Source: Thalassolituus maritimus
Lineage (GTDB): Bacteria > Pseudomonadota > Gammaproteobacteria > Pseudomonadales > Oceanobacteraceae
Length of the DNA: 64,000 nucleotides
Reading direction: 5' to 3'
Assembly: GCF_900156675.1 (NCBI RefSeq)
Contig: NZ_FTOH01000003.1
Coordinates: 124,001-188,000 of the forward strand
Shown here: in pieces, positions 29,353 to 38,621 of the stretch
Layout of the letters: every line of letters begins with the position of its first letter
How positions within the stretch are numbered: position 1 is the first letter of the stretch
Notes under the pieces: generated by a model
What the model was told of the DNA's origin: nothing
What the model saw: the letters and a program-made list of their open reading frames with translations, nothing else
The model's database searches: none
Program-made: the position numbers and the translations under genes

Positions 29353-29922
29353 ATGACTAAACACCTCGAAACCTGTCCGTGGGCGCAGGGCGAACTCTAC
29401 GTTGAGTATCACGATACAGAGTGGGGCCACCCCTGTTACGATGATCACCGTCTTTTTGAAAAGCTCTGCCTTGAAGGCCAGCAGGCCGGACTGAGCTGGA
29501 TAACCGTTCTGAAGAAACGACCAAACTACCGGCAGCGTTTTTATAACTTCGATCCCGCTATGGTCGCTGCAATGACGGACGACGAGATTGAAGACTGCCT
29601 GCTTGACGCCGGCCTTATCAGGCACCGAGGTAAGCTTGAAGCCATCCGTAAAAATGCTCGTGCCTGGGTTGCAGCTCAAAAGGAAGGACTTAATTGGAGT
29701 GAGTGGTTGTGGTCGTTTGTCGGCGGATCGCCCGTCATAAATCGCTATGCAGAGCTGAAGGACTGTCCTGCTCAGACTGAAGAGTCAAAAGCGATGAGCA
29801 AGGCACTTAAAAAACTCGGCTTCGGCTTTGTTGGGCCGACCACGTGTTACGCTTTTATGCAGAGTATGGGCATGGTGAACGATCATCTGACCAATTGCCC
29901 CATACACCCCGATAACGCCTGA
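29353..29922 (+). CDS. tag: DNA-3-methyladenine glycosylase I
   Basis: 189 residues, closely similar in motif order to E. coli Tag. It removes 3-methyladenine from alkylated DNA in the base-excision pathway. Zinc-snap ligands are visible as C8 and H20 at the N terminus and H178 and C182 (NDHLTNC) at the C terminus. LCLEGQQAGLSWITVLKKR contains the catalytic Glu region, and DAGLIRHRGKLEAI the helix-hairpin-helix. The ATG chosen here gives the normal N terminus (TCPWAQGELYVEYHDTEWG). It is co-directional with the DUF938 methyltransferase. Confidence 0.97.
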   Translation: MTKHLETCPWAQGELYVEYHDTEWGHPCYDDHRLFEKLCLEGQQAGLSWITVLKKRPNYRQRFYNFDPAMVAAMTDDEIEDCLLDAGLIRHRGKLEAIRKNARAWVAAQKEGLNWSEWLWSFVGGSPVINRYAELKDCPAQTEESKAMSKALKKLGFGFVGPTTCYAFMQSMGMVNDHLTNCPIHPDNA

Positions 29923-29984
29923 CGCTTAGTCGCTTGTCTGCGACTCGTTTCTCTTGCCGGAGATGATCAAGGCGCTGACCCCTC

Positions 29985-30234
29985 TTGCTCTATGAAGTTC
30001 AAGTCTGTCCCTACGCCTTTTTCATTGATGATTCGACAGGTAGGCAAATATCCATGTCTGGTTTGAAGGGGTTATCGAAGACCGGTGATACACTCTTGAT
30101 CAAACTCGAAGAGATCTCGATGGCGGCCGAGTTGCGATCGCTTATGGTCGGGATGCTGCTGATGTGGCAATTTACACTCAGTTTGGCGACCCGGTCGATC
30201 TGATCAGCATGCAGGTTGATGTGGTTAAGGCATA
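29985..30234 (+). pseudogene. Possible decayed coding remnant, origin not recognised
   Basis: The 340-bp gap between tag and the DUF924 gene has patches of coding-like sequence in different frames: YEVQVCPYAFFIDD near 29990, VWFEGVIEDR then a stop near 30055-30087, and [20 protein letters not shown] ending at a TAG at 30234. No single frame joins them. It could be a gene broken by frameshifts, but I cannot name a parent family and chance open frames are possible. Confidence 0.3.
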
Positions 30235-30261
30235 GATTTTATTCCGGTTGAGGTGAGACGA

Positions 30262-30810
30262 GTGAGAACGAGTGCGAGCACAGTTATTGATTTCTGGTTC
30301 AATGAAATTCAACCGAAACAATGGTGGGTAAAAGATCCGGACTTTGATGAGTTACTCAGGCGGCGTTTCGGTGAAACACTCAAGCAGGCTTCTGTCTGTG
30401 AGTTATCTGAATGGCGCTCATCTGCCGAAGGCCGCCTTGCAGAAATTATCGTCCTTGATCAGTTTTCGCGGAATATTTATCGCAACAGTCCCGGTGCTTT
30501 TGCTCAAGATCCCTTAGCCCTCGCGTTAGCTCAGGAAGCAGTGCAGAACGATGCCTTGACCGAGCTCGACCATATCGATAAACGAACATTTTTGTTGATG
30601 CCGTACATGCACAGCGAATCTAAGGTCATTCATCAGGCCGGGGTAGAATTATTCAAAGAATATACTCCAGAGAACAACTACGAATTTGAACTTAAACATA
30701 AAGCCATTGTTGATCGCTTTGGGCGCTATCCACACCGGAATACGATTCTTGGCCGGGCGTCGTCCGTTGAAGAAACTGAATTTCTGAAACTACCTGGCTC
30801 GGGATTTTGA
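30262..30810 (+). CDS. DUF924 family protein
   Basis: 182 residues from the GTG at 30262, which has GAGG eight bases upstream; a GTG nine bases earlier is the alternative. The family pattern is clear: VIDFWFNEIQPKQWWVKDPD near the start, EGRLAEIIVLDQFSRNIYR with the invariant DQF-x-RN-x-YR, HIDKRTFLLMPYMHSE and FGRYPHRN. It is an all-helical TPR-like cytoplasmic protein of unknown function, common in proteobacteria. Transcribed alone or with the next gene, 75 bp downstream. Confidence 0.88.
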   Translation: MRTSASTVIDFWFNEIQPKQWWVKDPDFDELLRRRFGETLKQASVCELSEWRSSAEGRLAEIIVLDQFSRNIYRNSPGAFAQDPLALALAQEAVQNDALTELDHIDKRTFLLMPYMHSESKVIHQAGVELFKEYTPENNYEFELKHKAIVDRFGRYPHRNTILGRASSVEETEFLKLPGSGF

Positions 30811-30885
30811 GTCTCTTTGCCATTGCAGAGGAACTGACTGGTGTATGAAGACTCAGACAGTGCGATGGGTTACGACAGGATAATA

Positions 30886-31668
30886 ATGGTGAAGAGTGAG
30901 AATAAAATGATAGATGCTGTGTTCAGATTTGTGTCGCGTCTGTGTGTTGCTTTTGTGGCGTCAGTTCTAATTTTTTCTCAACTTAGCGCTGCCGAAGGTT
31001 CTCCCTGGTCCTGGGGCGTTGGTGTGGTTGGTTCCGAGGATGTCTATCGCGACTTTAATAGCCGGGTCATACCTGTTCCTCTGATCATTTATCGTGGTGA
31101 TCGACTTAACCTCTATGGCCCGTACGCAACTTATGATGTGTATCGCCCGGGGGACGTCACTGCGTCTCTGATATTAAGCCCGGTGTTTGCTGGCTACAGC
31201 GAAGGCGATAGCCCTGTCTTTGATGGAATGGATGACCGAGGTTACTCTATGGCTGGAGGCGCGGGCGTTGCCTATCGTCCTGGACAATGGCATTTCAGCG
31301 TCAATGCCATTCACGACCTGCTTGGCGTTTACTCTGGGTATGAAACTGCGGCCCGGGCATCATACGTAATACCTGCCGGCTCGGTATTTGTAGAACCCGG
31401 TATCGGTGTTGAGTATCAGAGCAGAGATTATGTCGATTATTACTACGGTGTAACAGAAGCGGAGGCTCGTTCCGGGCGTCCTGCCTATGCACCCGCAGGG
31501 TCCACTAACCCAGAAATCAGTATTGCCTTTTTCACCCAAAGCCTGGGTGGAGGAACGACCCGGCTTCAGCTGACTCATACGACGTATGGCAAAGAAATTT
31601 CCAACAGCCCACTGACCGATGCAGAGCAGTCGCTTGGCGTAAATCTCTCATTCGGTCGAATGTTCTGA
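30886..31668 (+). CDS. MipA/OmpV family outer-membrane protein
   Basis: 260 residues from the ATG preceded by AGGA; earlier in-frame starts lack a ribosome-binding site. The signal peptide (LCVAFVASVLIFSQLSAA) leads into a barrel with family traits: WSWGVGVVGSEDVYRDFNSR, PLIIYRGDRLNLYGPYA, then strands ending at LGVNLSFGRMF with terminal Phe. MipA was described as a scaffold for murein synthesis enzymes; OmpV-like members act as outer-membrane proteins of uncertain role. No partner genes are adjacent. The family assignment is good; the function is open. Confidence 0.85.
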   Translation: MVKSENKMIDAVFRFVSRLCVAFVASVLIFSQLSAAEGSPWSWGVGVVGSEDVYRDFNSRVIPVPLIIYRGDRLNLYGPYATYDVYRPGDVTASLILSPVFAGYSEGDSPVFDGMDDRGYSMAGGAGVAYRPGQWHFSVNAIHDLLGVYSGYETAARASYVIPAGSVFVEPGIGVEYQSRDYVDYYYGVTEAEARSGRPAYAPAGSTNPEISIAFFTQSLGGGTTRLQLTHTTYGKEISNSPLTDAEQSLGVNLSFGRMF

Positions 31669-31805
31669 GAGGTTATGTAGTAACAAAAGGCGATACTTCT
31701 GGAGGATTGTGCAAGAAACAGATTGTTTCAGACATGTCCTCGTACTCGCTGTACCCTTACACTGTCTATCGAAATCTGATGAATCCCAGACTCTAAGGAG
31801 CGCTC

Positions 31806-32858
31806 ATGAAAACTGTTGGTTACGCAGCACACAACTCAGATGCAGAAATGGTTCCGTATCACTTTGAACGTCGTGCACTGCGCGCAAACGATGTTGCGAT
31901 TGAAATTCTGTTCAGCGGTATCTGTCACTCCGACCTGCACACAGTGAACGGCGACTGGGGGCCTCAGCCTTATCCGCTGGTTCCAGGGCATGAAATCGTT
32001 GGGCGCGTGATCGAGGTGGGTTCCGACGTTAAAAACTACAAGGTGGGTGATAACGTTGGCGTAGGCTGCATGGTCGACAGCTGCCAGGAGTGCGACCAGT
32101 GCCACAGTCACGAAGAACAGTACTGCCGTGTTGGCATGACCCCAACATACGGTGCACCGGATCGAATTGACGGCACGATCACCCAAGGGGGCTACTCGAA
32201 GCACATTGTCGTTCGTGAAGAGTTTGTCCTGAGCATTCCGGATACTCTGGATATGTCTAAAGCCGCTCCAATTTTGTGTGCTGGTATCACGACTTTCTCG
32301 CCGCTGCGCACCTGGGGTGTAAAAGAAGGGAGCCGAGTTGGCGTGATTGGCCTGGGTGGTCTTGGGCATATGGCGGTGAAGCTCGCCGTCGCTATGGGGG
32401 CGGAAGTCACGGTACTCAGCCGCTCAAACAAAAAAGAAGCGGACGCCAAAGAACTGGGTGCGACCGGTATTCTTGCCTCAACTGACAAAGATGCGATGAA
32501 AAAGGCGACAGCGTCTTTTGATCTGATTATTGATACTGTGCCTGTGAAGCATGATGTTACTGTGTATGCGCCACTGCTCGACATCGATGGCACCTTGGTT
32601 ATTGTTGGTCAGGTTGGTCCGATGGATGAGTTCATGTCGGTGCCTATGATTATGGGGCGCCGTCGAGTGGCTGGTTCCCTGATTGGCGGTATTAAAGAAA
32701 CTCAGGAAGTGCTCGACTTCTGCGGTCAACATAACATTCATCCTGAATGTAAGATCATTCGCCCGGATGAAGTAAACGATGCTTTTGATGTTATGGCTAA
32801 AGGTGATATTTCTCACCGCTATGTGATGGATATGTCGTCACTTGCTGTTGAAGGCTGA
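31806..32858 (+). CDS. Zinc-dependent NAD(P) alcohol dehydrogenase (YahK/Ahr-like aldehyde reductase)
   Basis: 350 residues, medium-chain dehydrogenase of the cinnamyl-alcohol type. Catalytic zinc ligands are expected in GICHSDLH (Cys), GHEIVG (His) and CAGITT (Cys). The structural zinc site is CQECDQCHSHEEQYC. The cofactor site is VIGLGGLGHMAVKLA, with LSRSNKK after the second strand, favouring NADPH. It probably reduces aldehydes. RBS AAGGAG lies six to seven bases before ATG. Monocistronic, closed by a terminator directly behind it. Confidence 0.92.
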   Translation: MKTVGYAAHNSDAEMVPYHFERRALRANDVAIEILFSGICHSDLHTVNGDWGPQPYPLVPGHEIVGRVIEVGSDVKNYKVGDNVGVGCMVDSCQECDQCHSHEEQYCRVGMTPTYGAPDRIDGTITQGGYSKHIVVREEFVLSIPDTLDMSKAAPILCAGITTFSPLRTWGVKEGSRVGVIGLGGLGHMAVKLAVAMGAEVTVLSRSNKKEADAKELGATGILASTDKDAMKKATASFDLIIDTVPVKHDVTVYAPLLDIDGTLVIVGQVGPMDEFMSVPMIMGRRRVAGSLIGGIKETQEVLDFCGQHNIHPECKIIRPDEVNDAFDVMAKGDISHRYVMDMSSLAVEG

Positions 32859-32875
32859 TTCTCAGCACCATTATG

Positions 32876-32910
32876 AAAAAAAACGCCTCGCATGTCGGGG
32901 CGTTTTTTTT
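32876..32910 (+). terminator. Intrinsic terminator of the alcohol dehydrogenase gene
   Basis: Stem ACGCCTC / GGGGCGT with a 7-base loop, flanked by eight A before and eight T after; the symmetrical A/T runs would make it work on both strands. Confidence 0.85.
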
Positions 32911-32963
32911 CGCGTCGTGATAATGTGAGCAAATACGAAACAGAGAACACAGGAGCTATGACA

Positions 32964-33329
32964 ATGAATGACCCGAATGAAGAGTATTGGGGGATGCCGG
33001 TCAATACCTACTGCACTATGATTCATCTGAGTCAGTTGAGCAGTATTCTTGTTCCTGGGCTGGGTTTGATATTACCCATCGTTATGTGGCTCATGAATAA
33101 AGATAAGAATGAGCAGATAGATCGTCACGGTAAGGTGACCGCTAATTGGTTGTTGAGCCTCGTTGTCTACTCTATCGTCTGTTTTATCCTATGGATCTTT
33201 GTCATTGGTGCGTTGGCCTTTTTTGTTCTGGGCATCATGAATCTGGTATTCGCTATCATTGCTGCCGTCAAAGCTAATAACGGCGAACTGTGGGTTTACC
33301 CAATGAGCATCACCTTTTTCAAACCCTGA
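32964..33329 (+). CDS. DUF4870 family small membrane protein
   Basis: 121 residues. The ATG at 32964 is preferred to the one two codons earlier because AGGAG lies eight bases from it. The family signature is DxxxxWGMxxHLSxLxxxxxPxGxIxxPxxxW, seen here as YWGMPVNTYCTMIHLSQL and GLGLILPIVMWLMNKDKN, then DRHGKVTANWLLSLVVYS. Three membrane helices. Function unknown across bacteria. The gene is 28 bp from a damaged or slippery MAPEG-like gene. Confidence 0.85.
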   Translation: MNDPNEEYWGMPVNTYCTMIHLSQLSSILVPGLGLILPIVMWLMNKDKNEQIDRHGKVTANWLLSLVVYSIVCFILWIFVIGALAFFVLGIMNLVFAIIAAVKANNGELWVYPMSITFFKP

Positions 33330-33357
33330 ATAAGCTGGTGCATAAAATGGGCGTCGG

Positions 33358-33724
33358 ATGAACGTGCTGGTGTGTTTTTTTGTATTCTCTGCTCACACTG
33401 GCGAGAGCCCCGAAGGTCTGGGGGCTTCAATGGTCAGAAAAAGCAGCTTCCCTTTATAAGGATATGGAGCCCAGAATATCAGCCAATCTCAGTAATCAGT
33501 TTGAATGGCCGATATTTTTTTATATCGTCTGCCTTGTCCTGATGATCAAGGAGCTGGACAGTAATATCGTTTTTATTACTTTGGCCTGGGCATTTATAGT
33601 CGGGCGTGTGATCCACATTGGCATTCAGATACTGACCAGTAATATCCGCTTAAGAGGGCTGGTATTTACCATCAATTTCATCGCCGTACTGGCTATGTGG
33701 TACTACTTACTCATGACGGCCTAG
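33358..33724 (+). CDS. MAPEG-family membrane protein with an apparent frameshift in a T7 run near its start
   Basis: The main open frame encodes a MAPEG-like four-helix membrane protein (ISANLSNQFEWPIFFYIVCL, LDSNIVFITLAWAFIVGR), typical size ~115-130. In that frame there is no ATG before the first helix, only a TTG at 33380 with no ribosome-binding site. ATG 33358 opens another frame (NVLVCFF) that hits a stop at 33445. The two frames meet at a run of seven T (33375-33381). Six T would give an uninterrupted protein starting MNVLVCFLYSLLTLARAPK. It may be a real frameshift, a slippery or phase-variable tract, or a sequencing error. Related MAPEG proteins have unknown or glutathione-linked roles. 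Confidence 0.6.
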
Positions 33725-33738
33725 CTGACAAGCTCATT

Positions 33739-34914
33739 TTAAGCATCGCATGAATCACAGTCTGGTACCTTTGAATGGCTGCGCTGATAGATAACGACGA
33801 GAATCAAGCCTGCAGCCGAAGTCGCTGCTCCAGCCAGGGCAACAGCGGGTAGGCCAAGCCCCAGATAAATAACAACCCCGCCCAAGGCAGCACCCAGGGC
33901 ATTTCCCAGGTTGAAAGCTGCAATATTCATTGAAGACGCCAGATTTGGTGCATCGCTTGCTTCCGTGACGACCAATGCTTGCAGTGGAGGGACAACAGCA
34001 AAGCTACTGATTCCCCACAGAAATATCAGTGGTGGTACTAACCAATACACCTGCATAGTGGCGGCAAAAAGAGCGAGCAGAAGCATGGTTGCTGCCATAG
34101 AGATTATCAGAGTACCTGTCAGGTTGCGGTCGGCAAAGCGGCCGGAAAGCCAGTTTCCCACAGCGAGGCCGACCCCATATAAAATAAGCATACTGGTCAC
34201 GAACAGGGTGCCCACTTCAGTTTCTTCGAGCAGAATGGGGGATATATAGCTGAACACAGTGAACATGGAGCTCGAGCCTACGACGGTGAGAAGTAGGGCG
34301 AATAGTACTGGCCCTTTCGAGAGCACTTTCAGTTCATTACGGATACTTCCCGATTTATCTGCTTCCATTTTAGGTAAGCTGACGCGCAGAGCGATGAGGG
34401 TTGCCACGCCTATAACTGTCATACCCATAAATGCAGTGCGCCAGCCAATAGTCTCACTGACGTATGTCGCAAGTGGAACGCCCCCAATATTAGCAATGGT
34501 CAGTCCCGAAAAAACCGCTGCAACCGCACTGGCTTGCTTTTCTGGCGGAACCAACTTTGTTGCGACTACAGCGCCGATTCCAAAGAATGCACCGTGATTA
34601 AAGGACGTGACGATACGGCCAATCATGAGTGTACTGTAAGTGTCTGCCAGAGCAGAAATGAGGTTGCCCAGAGTAAATATTGACATCGATAGCAGTAACA
34701 GGTTTCGACGTGACATTCTGGCGAACCCGAGTGTCATTATTGGTGCGCCAATGACGACGCCGAAGGCATAGGCACTGATTAACATACCTGCCGACGGGAT
34801 ACTGACATCCAGATCATTGGCGATCACCGAAAGCATCCCCATTGGTGAAAACTCGGTAACACCGATACCGAAAGCACCCAAAGCGAGTGCAAGAAGGGGA
34901 AAGTTCAGTTTCAT
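33739..34914 (-). CDS. MFS transporter, DHA1 family (AraJ/YdhP-like exporter)
   Basis: 391 residues, twelve predicted membrane helices. FGIGVTEFSPMGMLSVIANDL at the start (first helix), SAYAFGVVIGAPIMTLGFAR with motif A following, and GRIVTSFNHGAFFGIGAVVA are hallmarks of the AraJ/YdhP/SotB branch of drug-H+ antiporters, which export sugars, purines or drugs. Substrate unknown. No regulator is adjacent. It lies downstream of the cobA terminator in the same direction, so it has its own promoter in the 35.0-kb gap. Confidence 0.88.
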   Translation of the reverse strand: MKLNFPLLALALGAFGIGVTEFSPMGMLSVIANDLDVSIPSAGMLISAYAFGVVIGAPIMTLGFARMSRRNLLLLSMSIFTLGNLISALADTYSTLMIGRIVTSFNHGAFFGIGAVVATKLVPPEKQASAVAAVFSGLTIANIGGVPLATYVSETIGWRTAFMGMTVIGVATLIALRVSLPKMEADKSGSIRNELKVLSKGPVLFALLLTVVGSSSMFTVFSYISPILLEETEVGTLFVTSMLILYGVGLAVGNWLSGRFADRNLTGTLIISMAATMLLLALFAATMQVYWLVPPLIFLWGISSFAVVPPLQALVVTEASDAPNLASSMNIAAFNLGNALGAALGGVVIYLGLGLPAVALAGAATSAAGLILVVIYQRSHSKVPDCDSCDA

Positions 34915-35050
34915 GAGAGCGCCTTACGTATTACTGCTGAGGGCGCGTTATGACATGAATTACTAAGATTGTATCCATAATTCCAACGAACAAACTGATT
35001 ACTGTAAGGAACAATGAATAACCAGAAGTAAAACCCAGAGTCCAGATAAC

Positions 35051-35080
35051 AAAAAAGCCCCAGGCCTTTCGGCGTGGGGC
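35051..35080 (-). terminator. Intrinsic terminator of the nasA-cobA operon
   Basis: GC-rich stem GCCCCACGCC / GGCCTGGGGC with GAAA loop, followed on the minus strand by six T. It sits about 70 bp after the cobA stop. Confidence 0.85.
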
Positions 35081-35149
35081 GAGTCCTAAAGTTCGCTTTT
35101 CAGCATTGGACCAACAGCTTACTTGGGAATCCGGCTTGCGCCGGTGTGC

Positions 35150-35905
35150 TCACGCCACGGCTTCACCGTGGGCCTGAACCTGGTTGCGGGCAGCGAACGC
35201 CGCCACTTCGCCAACGATTATCAGGGCAGGGCCTGCGCCGGAATATCGCTCAGCTAAAAAAGGCAGATCCATCAGTACACCCGTGTGTACTTCCTGATCT
35301 GGTAATGTTCCATTCGCAATCAGAGCGACAGGGGTAGAATCTGACAGCCCCTCACTTAGCAGGCTTGCGGTAATCATCCCAGCCTGTTTAACGCCCATAT
35401 AAAATACGCGGGTAGGGCTCTGGCTTTTCTGATACTCACCGAATTGACTATGGCCGCTATCCAGCATCAGGGCATTGCCGTATTGGCGGTGAGTCAGTGG
35501 TATTTTGGCGGCGGCGGCACAGCCGCCGGCGGCGGTAATTCCGGGAACAATATCAACTTCGATACCGTGCTTCTGAAGATATTCCAGTTCTTCACCACCC
35601 CGACCAAAAATAAACGGATCACCACCTTTGAGGCGGACGACACGGGCATATTTTCGAGCGCTGGTGAGCAGAAGTTTCTGAATATCGACTTGAGTCATTT
35701 TGTGCGCACCGCAGCGCTTTCCGACATGAATCCGCGTACACTTCTGCGGCAGCATATCGAGGATTTCATCAGAAATAAGACTGTCGTATAGCACAATGTC
35801 TGCCTGACTGATCACTCTCATTGCCTTGATGGTCAGCAGCTCAGGATCACCGGGACCACCGCCAACGAGCCAGACTTTACCGGGTTGCTTCTGTGTATTT
35901 TTCAT
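35150..35905 (-). CDS. cobA: Uroporphyrinogen-III C-methyltransferase (SUMT)
   Basis: 251 residues from the ATG with GGAG seven bases upstream; a start 13 codons earlier would lie inside nasA. Family motifs: VWLVGGGPGDPELLTIKA (N-terminal P-loop-like), VLYDSLIS, RLKGGDPFIFGRGGEE and PGITAAGGCAAAAKIPLTHR. It methylates uroporphyrinogen III twice to precorrin-2, the first step to sirohaem, the cofactor needed by NirB, which explains its place behind nasA. It is the simple SUMT form, not fused to the CysG dehydrogenase/chelatase. The four-base gap to nasA indicates one operon. Confidence 0.95.
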   Translation of the reverse strand: MKNTQKQPGKVWLVGGGPGDPELLTIKAMRVISQADIVLYDSLISDEILDMLPQKCTRIHVGKRCGAHKMTQVDIQKLLLTSARKYARVVRLKGGDPFIFGRGGEELEYLQKHGIEVDIVPGITAAGGCAAAAKIPLTHRQYGNALMLDSGHSQFGEYQKSQSPTRVFYMGVKQAGMITASLLSEGLSDSTPVALIANGTLPDQEVHTGVLMDLPFLAERYSGAGPALIIVGEVAAFAARNQVQAHGEAVA

Positions 35906-35909
35906 TGTC

Positions 35910-38573
35910 TTACTCCACAGCCTCTGCGGGCTGGTATTTCGCAATAAGAGATTTCAGCTCTGGTATACAGGAGCCGCAGTTCGTGCCGCATTTGAGCTGA
36001 CCGCCCAGTTCATCTGCACTGGTACAGCCATCGGCAATCGCTTTGTTAATCGTATTTTCACCGACCTGAAAACAGGAGCATATGATGGCTCCTTTATCTT
36101 CTACTTTGCCTAGAGGGCGCCCGGCAAGAATGGCCCGGCGGTCTTGCATTGACAGCTCTTTCTGACCAAACGTGTCGATCAACCACTGTCGACTGCTGAA
36201 GTCATAATTCTGGTGAATAAAAAGAACCGCTTTGAGTTGGTTACCTTCTACCAGGCACAGGCGATAGTGCAGGTTCGCGGGGTCACTGAACATCACCCAG
36301 TTGTCGGACTCAAACTGGTTTCTGACTGAGCTGATGAATCCAACCGGATCGCTTTGCCCACTAATTTCGTACATGTGGCCAGTATCAGTAACGTTGTAAA
36401 CCCAGTAGTCAGTATCAAGGCTGCCCAGGTCTTTATTCGTCAGTAGAAAGCCTTCCCACTCGGTTGGAAATATAGTCGCTTCAACAGCAGTGATCTTAAG
36501 GGCAGGCTGACCAGAAATTGGATCATGATCTTTGTTGATCAATGCACCCATGCGGGCTTTGCTGGCGTAGCGACTGGTCCAGTGCATGGGAACAAAAACT
36601 TCGCCCTTACGCTGCGCCATATCACTGCGGACATGAGCGCGTACGATAATCTCTCCGAGGTTACTCCAGAGTCTGACCAGCTTGTTGTCCCTGATGCCGA
36701 GACGCATCGCATCTTCAGGGTGAAAGTCCGCATAAGGTTCAGCAATGTGTCGGGCCAGAACCGGCGCTTTCGCTGTTCTGGTCATCGTATGCCAGTGATC
36801 ACGTACGCGCCCCGTATTCATAGTCAGCCCTGTTTCTGATGTCACGGGTGGCCTGGCATCGACAGGAATGAATTTGGCTTTTCCTGATTCAGTATAAAAA
36901 CGTCCGTCGTCGTAAAACCTTGCACGGCCAGAAGGGTAGTTATCATTAACCGGCCATTGAATCGGAGCGAGTGCATCGTATTGTTCGCGGCTTAAATTGG
37001 TCAGGCCGCTGAGGTCAAAGTCCCGCGTGCCTTTGTTCTCAAACATGGAAAGCCGCGCGTGCTCGTCAAAAATATCGGCCGGATGCTCGTACGGAAATTC
37101 TTTCTCGAAACCCAGTCGACGCGCAATCTGAGTAATTATCCACCAGTCAGGGCGTGCTTCACCCGGAGGTGGGAGGAAGCCTCTTTGACGCGATATACGA
37201 CGCTCAGAGTTTGTGACGGTACCGTTTTTCTCCCCCCAACTTGCTGCTGGAAGAAGTACGTGAGCAGCTGCGGTTGTGTCGGTATTTGCCATGCAGTCCG
37301 ACACGACGACCAGCTCACAGTGTTTCATTGCTTCTTTAACATCATCAGCGTCTGGCATGCTGACCAGCGGATTAGTTGACATAACCCACAGAAACTTTAT
37401 TTTGCCGCTTTTGACTTCGTTGAACAGATCGACCGCTTTTAAGCCCGGCTTTTCTGCAATACGAGGCGACTGCCAGAAACGTCGTACGCGGTCCCTGTCA
37501 GCAGGCGAGAAGTCCATGTGAGCCGCAAGCTGGTTGGCCAGCCCTCCGACTTCCCGCCCACCCATTGCATTCGGCTGCCCTGTAATTGAGAACGGGCAGG
37601 CACCCGGCTTACCAATACGACCGGTGGCGAGGTGAAGGTTGATAATGCTATTTGCTTTGTCAGTGCCGTCGACGCTCTGATTAACCCCTTGGGAGTAAAA
37701 GGTTACGGTCTTAGGAGTATCGCGGAACCAGGCAAAGAAGGTTTCCAGGTCCTGCTGTTCCACATCTGTAATGTCTGCAAGCTGGCTGAAGTCTTCGGCA
37801 GCCGTTGAGGCTGCTTCGAGTGCTGCATCTATGTTCTCAGAACACTGTTCGATAAAGTCTTTATCGAGTGCATTTTGCTGGTGAAGGTAGGTCAGCAGCG
37901 CATTAAATAGCGAAGTATCGCTACCGGGTTTAATCGCAAGGTGCAGATCGGCAATATCACAGGTTGCTGTTTTACGAGGGTCGATTACAACAACTTTCAT
38001 ATCAGGACGAGCTTTCTTCGCCGCAGCCATACGTTGGAACAGGATAGGGTGGGCCCATGCGGCATTGCTTCCTGTGATGACCAGAAGGTCTGCCTGTTCC
38101 AGATCTTCGTAGCAGCCCGGAACCGTATCGCTGCCGATAGACCGCTTATAAGAAGCAACGGCCGACGCCATGCAAAGGCGGGAGTTTGTATCCATATTTG
38201 CGCTGCCAATAAAGCCCTTCATCAGCTTGTTGGCAACGTAGTAATCTTCAGTCAACAGTTGGCCGGAACCGTAGAAAGCAACGGCCTCAGGTCCATGGGT
38301 AGAAATCACCTGACGGATTTTATCTGCCACCAGGTTCAGAGCTGTGTCCCAGTCTGTAGCCTGTCCGTTCATTGTAGGGTGGAGCAAGCGGTCGGTGTGA
38401 CTCAGCGTGTCATGCAGTGCGGAGCCTTTAACACACAGGCGTCCGAAATTAGCAGGGTGCGACTTCATGCCGGCAACGGGAGCGATAGCCTCCTGGCTGC
38501 CGGAGATATCCACGCCACAGCCTACTCCACAGTAGGGGCATGTTGTCTGAACCTGTAATTTTTCATGACTCAT
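35910..38573 (-). CDS. nasA: Assimilatory nitrate reductase catalytic subunit
   Basis: 887-residue molybdenum enzyme that reduces nitrate to nitrite in the cytoplasm. The N-terminal 4Fe-4S motif is C12-x2-C15-x3-C19 with the fourth Cys in GRLCVKGSAL. The molybdopterin-binding parts follow (FYGSGQLLTEDYYVANKL, GREVGGLANQLAAHMDF, and the C-terminal dinucleotide-binding domain near 590-720). The last ~50 residues form a BFD-like [2Fe-2S] domain (CSCFQVG ... KCGTNCGSC), as in Klebsiella NasA, which would accept electrons from an FAD reductase. It leads the nasA-cobA operon. A sigma-54 promoter and a hairpin-terminator leader precede it. Confidence 0.96.
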   Translation of the reverse strand: MSHEKLQVQTTCPYCGVGCGVDISGSQEAIAPVAGMKSHPANFGRLCVKGSALHDTLSHTDRLLHPTMNGQATDWDTALNLVADKIRQVISTHGPEAVAFYGSGQLLTEDYYVANKLMKGFIGSANMDTNSRLCMASAVASYKRSIGSDTVPGCYEDLEQADLLVITGSNAAWAHPILFQRMAAAKKARPDMKVVVIDPRKTATCDIADLHLAIKPGSDTSLFNALLTYLHQQNALDKDFIEQCSENIDAALEAASTAAEDFSQLADITDVEQQDLETFFAWFRDTPKTVTFYSQGVNQSVDGTDKANSIINLHLATGRIGKPGACPFSITGQPNAMGGREVGGLANQLAAHMDFSPADRDRVRRFWQSPRIAEKPGLKAVDLFNEVKSGKIKFLWVMSTNPLVSMPDADDVKEAMKHCELVVVSDCMANTDTTAAAHVLLPAASWGEKNGTVTNSERRISRQRGFLPPPGEARPDWWIITQIARRLGFEKEFPYEHPADIFDEHARLSMFENKGTRDFDLSGLTNLSREQYDALAPIQWPVNDNYPSGRARFYDDGRFYTESGKAKFIPVDARPPVTSETGLTMNTGRVRDHWHTMTRTAKAPVLARHIAEPYADFHPEDAMRLGIRDNKLVRLWSNLGEIIVRAHVRSDMAQRKGEVFVPMHWTSRYASKARMGALINKDHDPISGQPALKITAVEATIFPTEWEGFLLTNKDLGSLDTDYWVYNVTDTGHMYEISGQSDPVGFISSVRNQFESDNWVMFSDPANLHYRLCLVEGNQLKAVLFIHQNYDFSSRQWLIDTFGQKELSMQDRRAILAGRPLGKVEDKGAIICSCFQVGENTINKAIADGCTSADELGGQLKCGTNCGSCIPELKSLIAKYQPAEAVE

Positions 38574-38621
38574 AGGGGTATCCCATTACTGGACCTGATC
38601 CATCTCAGGTCTTTTCCGAGC

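Noticed and set aside
37941-38558. A 205-residue plus-strand open frame opposite nasA
   Set aside because: Antisense to the conserved molybdopterin and 4Fe-4S region of nasA with no protein-like features of its own.
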